64,000 nucleotides of DNA, from contig NZ_JAEHFW010000003.1 of assembly GCF_016522075.1 (NCBI RefSeq), positions 124,001 through 188,000 on the forward strand, written 5' to 3'. The notes below the pieces were generated by a model. It was not told the DNA's origin, ran no database searches, and saw only the letters and a list, made by a program, of their open reading frames with translations. The DNA comes from Mucilaginibacter segetis. GTDB taxonomy: Bacteria; Bacteroidota; Bacteroidia; Sphingobacteriales; Sphingobacteriaceae. A program made the position numbers and the translations under genes. This document shows, in pieces, positions 1 through 8,954 of this stretch (positions are counted from its first letter, which is position 1; each line of letters begins with the position of its first letter).

Positions 1-58
1 TGTAATTTATACCATATCCTATGGCTGCACCTACCACTATAAATCTTAATAAGCCCAT
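1..58 (-). CDS. YtxH-like small membrane protein, N-terminal fragment (runs off window start)
   Basis: Reading leftward from an ATG at 58-56, the frame stays open for 19 codons to the window edge. The peptide starts MGLLRFIVVGAAIGYGINY, a short hydrophobic, glycine-containing segment typical of the N-terminus of YtxH-type small membrane proteins of Bacteroidota. It starts 52 nt after the stop of the MmcQ/YjbR-like gene on the same strand, so the two may be co-transcribed. The rest of the gene is outside the window; the family call rests on this short segment only. Confidence 0.45.
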   Translation of the reverse strand, partial: MGLLRFIVVGAAIGYGINY

Positions 59-110
59 GTTTATTTTTATTTTTGTTTACAAATTGTTCAGGCTTTTAGT
101 GCCTTATTAG

Positions 111-464
111 TTAAGTAAAATTACCCTCATATTGTTTTATTAGTTTTTTAGTTGCCCTATTGCTCCAGGCAGTAAACAGCAATTGTTTCAATTCATCCGG
201 GTCAGCCTTATCCAAATGTATAAGCATATAGCTGTAATTGAGATAATGGTCAGTAACGTAATATATATTGGAGTTATGCCTTAGCCATTTATCACGTTCA
301 AGGGTGTTTATCACCAGGGTTTCGCCATCCTCTTTAATGCGGCAAAATAGTTTATTATTTACATAAAATGCGGGCGTTTCAAAACACAACCGTTCTGTCA
401 CCCCGGGTAAATGCAATAAATTATCGCGCAAAAACTGCAGATATATAAAAACAGAAGGTTCCAT
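111..464 (-). CDS. MmcQ/YjbR (DUF419) family protein
   Basis: This 117-residue protein has the size and pattern of the MmcQ/YjbR family: an early FETPAFYVNNKLFCRI segment, a central TLERDKWLRHN stretch, and a C-terminal LLFTAWSNRATKKLI helix. The family adopts a CyaY-like or DNA-binding-like small fold and has no settled biochemical role. No signal peptide or membrane segment is seen, so it should be cytoplasmic. It precedes the YtxH-like fragment on the same strand. It faces away from the alpha-amylase gene, leaving a 132-bp AT-rich divergent gap in which I see no clear promoter pair. Confidence 0.75.
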   Translation of the reverse strand: MEPSVFIYLQFLRDNLLHLPGVTERLCFETPAFYVNNKLFCRIKEDGETLVINTLERDKWLRHNSNIYYVTDHYLNYSYMLIHLDKADPDELKQLLFTAWSNRATKKLIKQYEGNFT

Positions 465-596
465 TTGAATTTTAAATAATTGCTAAAAAAGCATATGTGG
501 CAATATGAAATTAAATATTTATTTACGCCTTACAAAAACCTAAAGTTAAGTAGTTAGTTGTATGAGCTTAAATGGCATATTTGTGCCCTAAAATAA

Positions 597-2081
597 ATGG
601 AAAATTATACGATGATGCAGTTTTTTGAATGGTATTATCCTGCCGATGGCAGTTTATGGACGCATTTAAAAAACGAAGCAGAAAAACTTAAACAGGCGGG
701 AATTGATGCCGTATGGTTGCCACCTGCGCATAAGGGTACAACAGGAGGCATTTCAGTAGGATATGACAGTTACGATCTGTACGATCTTGGAGAATTTGAT
801 CAACGGGAAAGCGTACGCACAAAATACGGTACCCGCGACCAACTTTTGGATGCTGTAACAACAGCTAAGAATGCCGGGTTAAATATTTATGTAGATGTAG
901 TACTTAACCATATGGGCGGTGCAGAGGAAACAGAAAAGGTGACCGTACGTAAGGTAGACCCTGAAAATCGTAACGAGTTTATTAGTGAGCCTTACGAAAT
1001 TGAGGCTTTTACGAAGTTCCCTTTTACAGGGCGTAATGGAAAATATTCACAATTTAAGTGGAACCACGAGTGTTTTTCAGGCGTGGACTATGATGCCGCC
1101 ACAAATGAGACCGCTATATTTAAGATCCAAAATAATTTTGGTGACGGATGGGAAGAGGTAATAGGTGATGAAAAGGGAAACTTTGATTACCTGATGCTGG
1201 CAGATATTGAAACCCGGAATCCTGCAGTAAGAGACGAATTGAAAGCATGGGGTAAATGGTTTCACGAAACAGTTAAGTTTGATGGCATGCGGCTGGATGC
1301 CATTAAACATATGTCTTTTAACTTTTATAACGAATGGCTTGACCATATGCGCGGGGAGTTAAAAAAGGAATTTTTTACCGTTGGGGAGTATTGGAGTCAG
1401 GAGGTGGGACTACTGCAACAATACATCGAAGCAACAGAAGGCCGTATGTCTTTATTCGACGCGCCTTTGCATCATAATTTCCATACGGCATCTGTAGAGG
1501 GAAAAGATTATGACCTTACTAAAATATTCGAGAATTCATTACTGGCTGTTAACCCGGAGTTGGCTGTTACACTGGTTGAAAACCATGACACCCAACCCCT
1601 GCAGGCCCTGGAGGCGGTGGTGGAATTTTGGTTTAAACCCTTAGCTTATGCACTAATATTGTTAAGGGAGCAAGGTTACCCTTGTGTTTTTTATGCCGAT
1701 ATGTACGGTGCAAAATATAAAGATACAGGTGAGGATGGCAACGAACATGAGATAATACTGGCGCCATGTGCTGAGTTAGAGCGATTGCTTTATGTCCGCA
1801 AGCACCTGGCTTATGGCATACAAACCGATTATTTTGATGATCCTAACTGTATTGGGTGGACAAGAAGCGGTGACGATGAACATCCCGGTTCGGGGTTCGC
1901 GGTTTTGCTGAGTAATAACGAAGATTCAACCAAACATATGAACTTGGGCCAAGGACATGCCGGCAAAGTATTTGTCGATCATTTAGCGAAACATACTGAA
2001 GAGGTGATCATCGGTGATGATGGTAGTGCCGATTTTTATGTTAAAGCCGGTTCGGTATCAGTTTGGGCAATAAAAGGTTGA
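597..2081 (+). CDS. cytoplasmic alpha-amylase, GH13
   Basis: This 494-residue GH13 glycosidase should hydrolyse alpha-1,4 glucan linkages. It starts directly at the catalytic barrel with no signal peptide, and its length matches the cytoplasmic E. coli AmyA type (about 495 residues). The conserved regions are visible: DVVLNH at 100-105, GMRLDAIKH with the nucleophile D234, GEYW with the acid/base E264, and ENHD with D331. The start is the ATG at 597 after an A-rich leader. It heads a same-strand run with a ThuA-like protein 55 nt downstream and a GH9 enzyme after that. A role in intracellular glycogen or maltodextrin breakdown is inferred from the lack of export signal. Confidence 0.9.
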   Translation: MENYTMMQFFEWYYPADGSLWTHLKNEAEKLKQAGIDAVWLPPAHKGTTGGISVGYDSYDLYDLGEFDQRESVRTKYGTRDQLLDAVTTAKNAGLNIYVDVVLNHMGGAEETEKVTVRKVDPENRNEFISEPYEIEAFTKFPFTGRNGKYSQFKWNHECFSGVDYDAATNETAIFKIQNNFGDGWEEVIGDEKGNFDYLMLADIETRNPAVRDELKAWGKWFHETVKFDGMRLDAIKHMSFNFYNEWLDHMRGELKKEFFTVGEYWSQEVGLLQQYIEATEGRMSLFDAPLHHNFHTASVEGKDYDLTKIFENSLLAVNPELAVTLVENHDTQPLQALEAVVEFWFKPLAYALILLREQGYPCVFYADMYGAKYKDTGEDGNEHEIILAPCAELERLLYVRKHLAYGIQTDYFDDPNCIGWTRSGDDEHPGSGFAVLLSNNEDSTKHMNLGQGHAGKVFVDHLAKHTEEVIIGDDGSADFYVKAGSVSVWAIKG

Positions 2082-2105
2082 TGTTTTTGATAAATTAACT
2101 ATTTT

Positions 2106-2139
2106 AGGAGGAAATCTGTATCTCACCGGATTTCTTATG
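2106..2139 (+). promoter_or_regulatory. Shine-Dalgarno-like AGGAGG followed by a hairpin ending at the start codon
   Basis: AGGAGG at 2106-2111 lies 25 nt before the ATG at 2137, too far for normal use. The intervening bases can form a stem (GAAATCTG at 2111-2118 with CGGATTTC at 2127-2134, one G-U pair, 8-nt loop) that ends two bases before the ATG. If folded, the purine-rich element would sit next to the start codon. The pairing is seen in sequence; the function is inference. Confidence 0.35.
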
Positions 2140-2910
2140 AAAAAGATACTCTTCCTCCTGGTCCTATCTCTTTTTATTATAAGTGCTAATGCTAAAGCGC
2201 AAGGTAATTCTAAAAAGACTGCATTTAGGGTACTAGCACTTTACGAAAACGGTGGTCATCATATCGAATACTCCAAAGCAGCACGAATCTGGCTTGATAA
2301 ATTAGCTGCTGATAGCGGTTTTACCATTGACTATATACAAAACACGGATAATATTAACACCGCTTTCCTGGCAAAGTATGATCTGTTCATTCAACTGGAT
2401 TACCCTCCGTATGGCTGGAAAACCGAAGCTGCTGCCGCCTTTAAAGATTATATTAGCAAAGGAAAGGGTGGTTGGATAGGTTTCCACCATGCTACACTAT
2501 TGGGCGAGTTTGATGGTTACCCCATGTGGCAATGGTTTTCGTGGTTTATGGGAGGTATAGTTTACAAAAATTATATAGCAGATTTTGCGCAGGCTACTGT
2601 TAACGTAGAGGACAGCACCCATCCGGTTATGAAGGGCGTACCCAAAAGTTTCGTGATAAAAAAGGAAGAATGGTATACCTATGACAAAAGCCCCCGCCCT
2701 AATGTACATGTGTTAGCCGGGGTTGATGAAAATACGTACACACCCGATTACGATATTAAAATGGGCGGTGATCACCCGGTGATATGGACTAACCCTCATG
2801 TTAAGGCGCGCAACGTTTATATATTTATGGGGCATTCTCCCATACTTTTTAACAACCCGGTATATACCACTATTTTCAGAAACGCCATATTTTGGGCTGC
2901 TAAAAAATAG
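2137..2910 (+). CDS. secreted ThuA-like domain protein
   Basis: The 257-residue product begins with a clear signal peptide (MKKILFLLVLSLFIISANAKAQ). The mature part is a ThuA-like (trehalose-utilisation, class I glutamine amidotransferase-like) fold: an early RVLALYENGGHHIEY strand-loop, GKGGWIGFHHA in the middle, and GDHPVIWTNPHVKARNVYIFMGHSP near the C-terminus. Proteins of this family sit with carbohydrate-degrading enzymes in many Bacteroidota, but their reaction is not established. It lies 55 nt after the amylase gene and 23 nt before the GH9 gene, suggesting an operon. Periplasmic or outer-membrane placement is inferred from the signal peptide. Confidence 0.8.
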   Translation: MKKILFLLVLSLFIISANAKAQGNSKKTAFRVLALYENGGHHIEYSKAARIWLDKLAADSGFTIDYIQNTDNINTAFLAKYDLFIQLDYPPYGWKTEAAAAFKDYISKGKGGWIGFHHATLLGEFDGYPMWQWFSWFMGGIVYKNYIADFAQATVNVEDSTHPVMKGVPKSFVIKKEEWYTYDKSPRPNVHVLAGVDENTYTPDYDIKMGGDHPVIWTNPHVKARNVYIFMGHSPILFNNPVYTTIFRNAIFWAAKK

Positions 2911-2933
2911 ATCTTTAAAAAGTTAATATCCAT

Positions 2934-4718
2934 ATGAAATATCTTTACCATTGCTTGTTACTTATTTGTCTGTTATTGCCCGCAGGGCACTTGCTTGCCA
3001 AACCGGTGATATATATTAATCAAATAGCTTTTGATAGTAACGGCCCAAAAACAGCAGTTGTCCGTTTTGACGTAAAACCGGTTACGCCTATAAAATTTAC
3101 CCTGATAAATATCACAAACGGGAATGTTGTATTCACCGGAACTTTAGCCGACCCGCAGGTTATCACCGAATGGGCACCGGGTAAAGTATTCTATCAGGCC
3201 GATTTTTCTTCATTTAATACAAATGGGAATTACCAATTAAGCTTTAAACAGGATGGTGAAACATATACCTCGTATACTTTTAAGGTAAGGGAGAATGCGG
3301 TAGCAAAACAAACCCTTTCCTCAATAATTCATTATTACAATAAACAACGTGCAAATACTCCGCAGGAACTTTCTGCCGATGCTAAATTGAAATTATTCGG
3401 GAGTGATAAAACGGTAGATATGCGTGGCGGCTGGTGTGATGCGTCAGGCGACGTAAGTAAATATTTTTCGCACCTGGCCTATGCCAATTATATGTCTCCA
3501 CAGCAAACCCCATTTGTTACCTGGTCAATGGTGAGCGCTTCCGAAGCTATACCACAACTGCTTGCTAAATGGAAACTTAAGGATTCATTAGATAATGAGG
3601 CACTATATGGAGCCGACTATATGATGCGTGCGCTAAGCGATTCCGGTTATTTTTATATGATCGTGTTTAGTTATTTTAATAAGGATCCTAATGCACGCAG
3701 AGTAGTTGGCTTGCTGGCTAACAGTGTTACCACCAATCAATATCAGTGCGCGTTCCGCGAAGGAGGAGGGATGGCCATTGCCGCGCTTGCCCGTATATCG
3801 CAATGGAAAAAGCATGGCAAATTTACCTCAAAGCAATACCTGGACGGTGCAAAACGCGCCTTTGCCCACCTGTTGGTTAATAACACCAAATATGATGATG
3901 ATGGGAAAGAAAATATTATAGACGACTATTGCGCACTGATGGCAGCTACCGAACTATGGATAGCTACGGGTGAGGAAATGTATAAGAATGAAGCACGTAA
4001 ACGGGTAAATAACCTTGCAGGACGAATGAGCGCAGAGGGTTACTTTTTAGCCAATCATCACGGTCGCCCGTATTGGCACGCCTCGGACGCCGGATTGCCG
4101 GTTTTGGCGCTTGTAAGATATTTAGATAAGGAGCAGGATGCCCCTCACAGGAACGTTGCACTCGATGTCATAAAACGCGCGCTTGATTATAATTTAAAAG
4201 TGACCCATAATGTAGATAATCCGTTTGGATATGCGCGGCAAAGTTTTATGTATAAAGGAAAAGTGCAGGATGGTTTTTTTATCCCTCATGATAATGAGAC
4301 CGGGTGGTGGTGGCAGGGCGAGAACGCACGCCTGGGATCTTTAGCTTCGGCAGCAATAGCAGGCGGGAGACTGGTTTACCCCGGTAATGCTAATTGGGGG
4401 GTTAATTTACCACTCGCTAAATTTGCCGAGCAGCAAATGGATTGGATAATGGGCTGCAACCCATACAACATGTGTTTTGTATATGGTTTCGGAAAAAACA
4501 ACGTGCCTTATATGCAGTCAAATTTTGGGCACGGATCAGAACGAGGGGGTATTTCAAATGGTATTACCGGGAAGGATGGTAACGGTGACGGATCAGGTAT
4601 TGATTTTAAAACCGAAGCAGAAGGCAACGAGTGGCGATGGACAGAACAGTGGATACCGCATGCCGCGTGGTTTTTGCAAGCCGCTGCATTAATGGCACAA
4701 CCTGTTGCGCTACATTAA
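2934..4718 (+). CDS. secreted glycoside hydrolase family 9 protein
   Basis: The 594-residue product has a signal peptide (residues 1-22), an N-terminal Ig-like CelD_N-type domain (about 23-120), and an (alpha/alpha)6 GH9 barrel. The catalytic-base region reads GGWCDASGDVSKY, matching the GGW-x-DASGD pattern with Cys where Tyr or His is more common. The C-terminal part contains MDWIMGCNPYNMCFVYGFG and the acidic segment ending in GNEWRWTEQWIPH, expected to carry the acid Glu. GH9 enzymes are mostly endo-beta-glucanases, but related Bacteroidota enzymes act on other beta-glucans, so the substrate is open. No T9SS sorting domain is seen. Confidence 0.85.
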   Translation: MKYLYHCLLLICLLLPAGHLLAKPVIYINQIAFDSNGPKTAVVRFDVKPVTPIKFTLINITNGNVVFTGTLADPQVITEWAPGKVFYQADFSSFNTNGNYQLSFKQDGETYTSYTFKVRENAVAKQTLSSIIHYYNKQRANTPQELSADAKLKLFGSDKTVDMRGGWCDASGDVSKYFSHLAYANYMSPQQTPFVTWSMVSASEAIPQLLAKWKLKDSLDNEALYGADYMMRALSDSGYFYMIVFSYFNKDPNARRVVGLLANSVTTNQYQCAFREGGGMAIAALARISQWKKHGKFTSKQYLDGAKRAFAHLLVNNTKYDDDGKENIIDDYCALMAATELWIATGEEMYKNEARKRVNNLAGRMSAEGYFLANHHGRPYWHASDAGLPVLALVRYLDKEQDAPHRNVALDVIKRALDYNLKVTHNVDNPFGYARQSFMYKGKVQDGFFIPHDNETGWWWQGENARLGSLASAAIAGGRLVYPGNANWGVNLPLAKFAEQQMDWIMGCNPYNMCFVYGFGKNNVPYMQSNFGHGSERGGISNGITGKDGNGDGSGIDFKTEAEGNEWRWTEQWIPHAAWFLQAAALMAQPVALH

Positions 4719-4789
4719 TAAAAATTTAATAAATTACAGCGAAGTATTTTTCAGATATTTGGTATAAAAACTTAGACACATAAACAAAC

Positions 4790-5785
4790 ATGATCACATC
4801 ATTGGTAACCGGAGGAGCAGGTTTTATTGGTTCACATGTAGCCAAACATTGTTTAAACCTCGGACATAAAGTTATTGTACTTGACGACCTTAGCGGAGGC
4901 TTTGAAGACCACGTGCCTGCCGGAGTTGAATTTATTAAAGGGTCAATAAACGATGTGCCCCTGCTGGAGCAATTATTTGCTGAACATCAATTTGATTATG
5001 TATACCATTTGGCTGCATATGCTGCCGAGGGATTGTCGCATTTTATACGCCGCTTCAACTACAATAATAACCTGATCGGTTCGGTCAATCTTATAAACCT
5101 TTCGGTTTTATACAAGGTTAAATGTTTTGTGTTCACCTCATCAATAGCGGTGTATGGTGCAGGTCAGTTACCTATGATAGAAAGCATGGTACCGCAGCCC
5201 GAAGACCCATATGGTGTGGCTAAATATGCGGTAGAAATGGACCTTAAAGCTGCAAAACACATGTTTGGCTTAAATTATGTTATTTTCCGCCCGCACAATG
5301 TGTATGGCGAAAACCAGAACATCGGCGATAAATATCGTAACGTGATCGGTATATTTATGAACCAGATAATGCAGCAAAAACCTATGACCATTTTTGGTGA
5401 CGGCGAGCAAACACGTGCATTCAGTTATATTGATGATGTTGCGCCGCACATTGCTAATTGCGTTAACGTTCCCGCAGCTTATAATGAAGTTTTTAATGTA
5501 GGAGCTGATAAACCGTACACGGTTAACGAGTTAGTGCAGGTAGTAGCTAAAGAACTTGGTGTTGAGCCAATTGTTACGCACCTGGAAGCCCGCAAAGAAG
5601 TGATGCACGCCCATAGCGACCACTCAAAAGCGGCCGGTGTATTTGGCAAAAGCAAAAATGTAAGTTTGCAGGAAGGGATAAGCAAAATGGCTGCATGGGC
5701 TAAAGTGGTTGGATCAAGGGCAAGCGCTGAGTTTGAGAATATAGAAATAGAAGAAAATCTGCCACAGGGCTGGAGTAAGAAATAA
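4790..5785 (+). CDS. NAD-dependent epimerase/dehydratase (UDP-glucose 4-epimerase type)
   Basis: This 331-residue extended SDR protein has the N-terminal Rossmann signature TGGAGFIGSH. It has FTSSIAVYG, which carries the catalytic Ser, the Y-x3-K pair in PYGVAKYAVE, and the substrate-domain segments FRPHNVYGENQN and IFGDGEQTRAFSYIDDV. These fit nucleotide-sugar 4-epimerases or dehydratases, most likely acting on UDP- or dTDP-hexoses in the cytoplasm. It lies 71 nt after the GH9 gene on the same strand; whether it is co-transcribed is uncertain. The exact sugar cannot be read from sequence. Confidence 0.85.
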   Translation: MITSLVTGGAGFIGSHVAKHCLNLGHKVIVLDDLSGGFEDHVPAGVEFIKGSINDVPLLEQLFAEHQFDYVYHLAAYAAEGLSHFIRRFNYNNNLIGSVNLINLSVLYKVKCFVFTSSIAVYGAGQLPMIESMVPQPEDPYGVAKYAVEMDLKAAKHMFGLNYVIFRPHNVYGENQNIGDKYRNVIGIFMNQIMQQKPMTIFGDGEQTRAFSYIDDVAPHIANCVNVPAAYNEVFNVGADKPYTVNELVQVVAKELGVEPIVTHLEARKEVMHAHSDHSKAAGVFGKSKNVSLQEGISKMAAWAKVVGSRASAEFENIEIEENLPQGWSKK

Positions 5786-5802
5786 TATTTTAAAAGCTAA
5801 AC

Positions 5803-5836
5803 TTTGCGGCTTTTTCGGTAAACATTTATATTTTTG
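5803..5836 (+). promoter_or_regulatory. Bacteroidota-type promoter upstream of the 62-residue membrane protein
   Basis: TTTG at 5803-5806 and TATTTTTG at 5829-5836 are separated by 22 bases, fitting the published Bacteroidota promoter pattern (TTG around -33, TAnnTTTG around -7, spacing roughly 17-23). The start codon at 5859 would lie 15-20 bases after the predicted transcription start. This is the best promoter match I found in the window. Confidence 0.55.
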
Positions 5837-5858
5837 CAGGTAAATAAAAAAGCGTATT

Positions 5859-6047
5859 ATGGAATCAATGGAAAATGCTAATTCGGAGTCTCATTACAAA
5901 TCTTTAGTAGTTGCTATAGCAATTGGTTTAGTGGGTGCTTATCTTCGCTTTGCCGATTTTAAGCTAGCTTCAGCCGTATCAAATGCAATATTTGTTTTGG
6001 CTATCATTTTAGCATTAAGAACTGTTTTTGCTATCCTGAAAGATTAA
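5859..6047 (+). CDS. small two-helix membrane protein, unknown function
   Basis: A 62-residue protein with a short polar N-terminus (MESMENANSESHYK) and two predicted membrane helices (about residues 15-31 and 38-58), ending in a basic/acidic tail LKD. I do not recognise a family. It appears to be a single-gene unit: a good TTTG/TAnnTTTG promoter lies just upstream and a strong hairpin terminator starts 22 bases after the stop. That arrangement supports a real gene rather than a chance ORF. It separates the epimerase gene from the convergent gldB. Confidence 0.7.
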   Translation: MESMENANSESHYKSLVVAIAIGLVGAYLRFADFKLASAVSNAIFVLAIILALRTVFAILKD

Positions 6048-6068
6048 GGAATTATTAAAAATATAATT

Positions 6069-6103
6069 AAAGGCGCCCGTGGTATTAGCTACAGGCGCCT
6101 TTT
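6069..6103. terminator. bidirectional rho-independent terminator
   Basis: AAAGGCGCC at 6069-6077 pairs with GGCGCCTTT at 6094-6102 around a 16-base loop, with a T tract on the plus side and an A tract on the other. It lies between the convergent 62-residue gene and gldB and can serve both strands. Confidence 0.8.
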
Positions 6104-6104
6104 G

Positions 6105-7154
6105 TTATTCTTCCCTTTGGTTCTTTGGCCGGTATTTAGCTTCGTTCAGTATTTTTTGAGCATCCCCGTCACGCATTAATTGCGGCAAGGTAACCGTTGG
6201 ATTTCTGCTCATATATTGCCGCACAATTTGCCAGCCTGTCCATACAGCCAGTTTAGGTGCCGACTCATTATTTTCACCCAATCCCGGTGTAAAGGGTGCT
6301 TCGGTCAAGTATTTTTGTATTTTTTGATAATCGCTTTCATAGAGTAAATTCTCCCCGATAAAAAAATCCCAGATATTACCTTTAAAAGTGTTGCACCATT
6401 GCAACTGTTTATCAGTATAACCTATCTTGGTAGAGTCAGGCACGTCGGGCAGTATCTGATCCATAAAATACATGATCTTGCCATTGTATATCATTTTGGA
6501 GAGTAGTGAGCGGTTTTCTTCATCTTCGGGAAACATATCTTCGCGGGCCATGCCTTCAATTACTCTTGGCGTAATATTGTCAGGAGTAAATCTGCGCGAA
6601 ATATAGTGAGGAAAGTTTTCGGTCAACGCCGGGTAAAAGCGGGAGTTTGCTCCCAGGAAAAGGTCCAGCCCGATAGCAAAGTAGCCGTCACCTATAGATG
6701 TTTGCGCCTGAAAACCCGACAGGTAGGTATAAACCTTTGGTAGTTTTTTTTGCGGGTAATAATACTTTATCCGCCTGAAGGCATCGGTAAGTTCGGCGTT
6801 TTGTTTATCCATATCAGGATATACCGAATCAACATCGTGTTTAAGATCATTATAAGCGGCCCCTGCAAACACTTGCCTTAGCAGACTAAAATATGCAGTA
6901 TCCTGTGTGCTGCCCAGTTTTAAAATTCGTTCAATAAAATCCTGGTAAAACACTCCGTACTTTTTTTGTAAAAATACCGCTTGCTGATCCATTGGTTTTT
7001 TGCGCATATCATCAAAATCATGATCAAACCGCACAATTTTTACATTGACAGGTATGTTACTCACATCGATTTTTTTGTGATTATTACAGGCTGCAAACAG
7101 TATGCTTAAAAAACTTAGATATATTAGACTTGATTTAGCAGAATAAGAGATCAT
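6105..7154 (-). CDS. gldB: gliding motility lipoprotein GldB
   Basis: This 349-residue lipoprotein has a signal sequence ending in a lipobox-type FAAC (Cys23), followed by the GldB pattern: IVRFDHDFDDM near the N-terminus, KYGVFYQDFIERIL, GDGYFAIGLDLFLGANSRFYP, and LPDVPDSTKIGYTDKQLQWC. GldB is a lipoprotein required for gliding in Flavobacterium johnsoniae. Homologues occur in many Bacteroidota whether or not they glide, so motility cannot be concluded. It is divergent from nadE, a neighbourhood I recall from other Bacteroidota. A TATTTTTG -7-like element reads leftward at 7176-7169, just upstream of its ATG. Confidence 0.88.
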   Translation of the reverse strand: MISYSAKSSLIYLSFLSILFAACNNHKKIDVSNIPVNVKIVRFDHDFDDMRKKPMDQQAVFLQKKYGVFYQDFIERILKLGSTQDTAYFSLLRQVFAGAAYNDLKHDVDSVYPDMDKQNAELTDAFRRIKYYYPQKKLPKVYTYLSGFQAQTSIGDGYFAIGLDLFLGANSRFYPALTENFPHYISRRFTPDNITPRVIEGMAREDMFPEDEENRSLLSKMIYNGKIMYFMDQILPDVPDSTKIGYTDKQLQWCNTFKGNIWDFFIGENLLYESDYQKIQKYLTEAPFTPGLGENNESAPKLAVWTGWQIVRQYMSRNPTVTLPQLMRDGDAQKILNEAKYRPKNQREE

Positions 7155-7222
7155 TTTTGGCGTTTTAGCAAAAATAATTTTTTTATTTGCATTAGCACAT
7201 AAGCAATACCAATCTATATACT

Positions 7223-8872
7223 ATGAAGATCGCCCTGGCCCAACTTAATTATCATATTGGTAACTTCGAGTCGAACACGAATAAAATTATCAGTCATATA
7301 CATGCAGCTAAGCAAAATGGAGCCGATCTTATTGTTTTTGCCGAGTTATGTGTGAGCGGCTATCCCGCGCGCGATTTTCTGGAATTTAAGGAGTTTATCA
7401 ACCTTTGTGCAGAAGCAGCTAAAACCATAGCAGCTGAGTGTATAGATATTGCCTGTATAATTGGTTTGCCAACACCCAATAATAATCCGGAAGGCAAGGA
7501 CCTGAATAACTCGGCTTATTTTATTGAAGATGGAAAAGTGAAAGCTATTGTTAATAAGGCATTGTTACCAAATTATGATGTTTTTGACGAATACCGATAT
7601 TTTGAACCATCAATGGAATTCAATTGTATCGATTTCAAAGGCAAGCGTATTGCACTTACCATTTGCGAGGATTTGTGGAATACCGTAGAAAACCCCTTGT
7701 ATATTACACGACCCATGGATATGCTGATAAAACAGCAGCCTGATGTGATGATCAATATAGCGGCATCGCCATTTGCTTATAACCATGACGAGGAGCGGAT
7801 TGATATTTTAAGTGATAACGCCGGGAGGTATAAATTGCCTTTATTGTATGTGAACCATGTTGGCGCGCAAACTGAACTTATATTTGACGGTGGTTCGCTC
7901 GTATTTGATAACACAGGAAAGCTGATAGATGAATTGCCTTACTTTGAGGAGCATGTGGCTTACTACACCCTCAGTGATGACGGGGCGATATCTTTTGAAC
8001 ATACATCCACTTTAAGAACAGAGAAGCAAAGTGATATTGAACAAATACATAATGCTCTGTTGTTAGGGATAAAGGATTATTTCAATAAATCCGGATTTAA
8101 GCAGGCCATCCTTGGGCTTTCCGGCGGAATTGATTCCGCGGTAGTTTGCGCCCTGGCGGCCGAAGCTTTAGGCCCCATGAACGTGATGGCCGTGTTATTA
8201 CCCTCGCGTTTCTCCAGTGAACACTCCTTAAAGGATGCCGAAGACCTTGTGAAAAATTTGGGCTGTAAACACGAGGTGATCGCTATCAGTAAAATAACCG
8301 AGGCATTTGAAGAATCGCTGTATCCGCAATTTAATAACCTGCCTTTTAATATAGCTGAAGAGAATATACAATCGCGCAGCAGGGCCGTTCTGTTGATGGC
8401 AATGTGTAATAAATTTGGTTATATACTGCTTAATACTTCAAATAAAAGCGAGGCAGCAGTGGGATATGGAACCTTATATGGTGATATGTGTGGTGGTATT
8501 TCGGTTATCGGCGATGTATTTAAAACGCATGTTTTTGAGTTGGCACGTTATATTAACCGCGAGCGTGAGATCATTCCTGTTAATACCATTACGAAACCAC
8601 CATCAGCAGAACTTAGACCGAACCAAAAAGATACCGACTCGTTACCGGAATACGACATACTTGACGCTATACTGGCTGAGTATATTGAAAATCGTTGTTC
8701 ATCGGCAGAGATCATAAAAATGGGCTTTGATGAAGAGGTGGTGCGGAAGGTAATAAGGCTGGTAAATATTTCGGAACATAAACGCTACCAGACGCCGCCT
8801 ATACTGCGTGTGTCGCCTAAGGCATTTGGCATGGGCAGGCGTATGCCAATAGTAGGTAAATATTTATCTTGA
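7223..8872 (+). CDS. nadE: glutamine-dependent NAD+ synthetase
   Basis: This 549-residue two-domain enzyme makes NAD+ from deamido-NAD+ using ATP and glutamine-derived ammonia. The N-terminal nitrilase-type glutaminase domain has the full Glu-Lys-Cys triad: E41 (FAELCVSGYP), K112 (VNKALLPNYDVFDEYRYF) and C148 (LTICEDLWN). The C-terminal synthetase domain has the ATP P-loop SGGIDS at 300-305, and further on NTSNKSEAAVGYGTLYGDMCGG and PSAELRPNQKDTDSLPEYD. It is cytoplasmic and probably monocistronic. All key residues are intact. Confidence 0.95.
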   Translation: MKIALAQLNYHIGNFESNTNKIISHIHAAKQNGADLIVFAELCVSGYPARDFLEFKEFINLCAEAAKTIAAECIDIACIIGLPTPNNNPEGKDLNNSAYFIEDGKVKAIVNKALLPNYDVFDEYRYFEPSMEFNCIDFKGKRIALTICEDLWNTVENPLYITRPMDMLIKQQPDVMINIAASPFAYNHDEERIDILSDNAGRYKLPLLYVNHVGAQTELIFDGGSLVFDNTGKLIDELPYFEEHVAYYTLSDDGAISFEHTSTLRTEKQSDIEQIHNALLLGIKDYFNKSGFKQAILGLSGGIDSAVVCALAAEALGPMNVMAVLLPSRFSSEHSLKDAEDLVKNLGCKHEVIAISKITEAFEESLYPQFNNLPFNIAEENIQSRSRAVLLMAMCNKFGYILLNTSNKSEAAVGYGTLYGDMCGGISVIGDVFKTHVFELARYINREREIIPVNTITKPPSAELRPNQKDTDSLPEYDILDAILAEYIENRCSSAEIIKMGFDEEVVRKVIRLVNISEHKRYQTPPILRVSPKAFGMGRRMPIVGKYLS

Positions 8873-8954
8873 ATTTATTTGTACATTTTTAGTTATTGCG
8901 TTAAACCATTATTAAATACATACGTCTAATACTGTACATATAAGAGGGGATATC

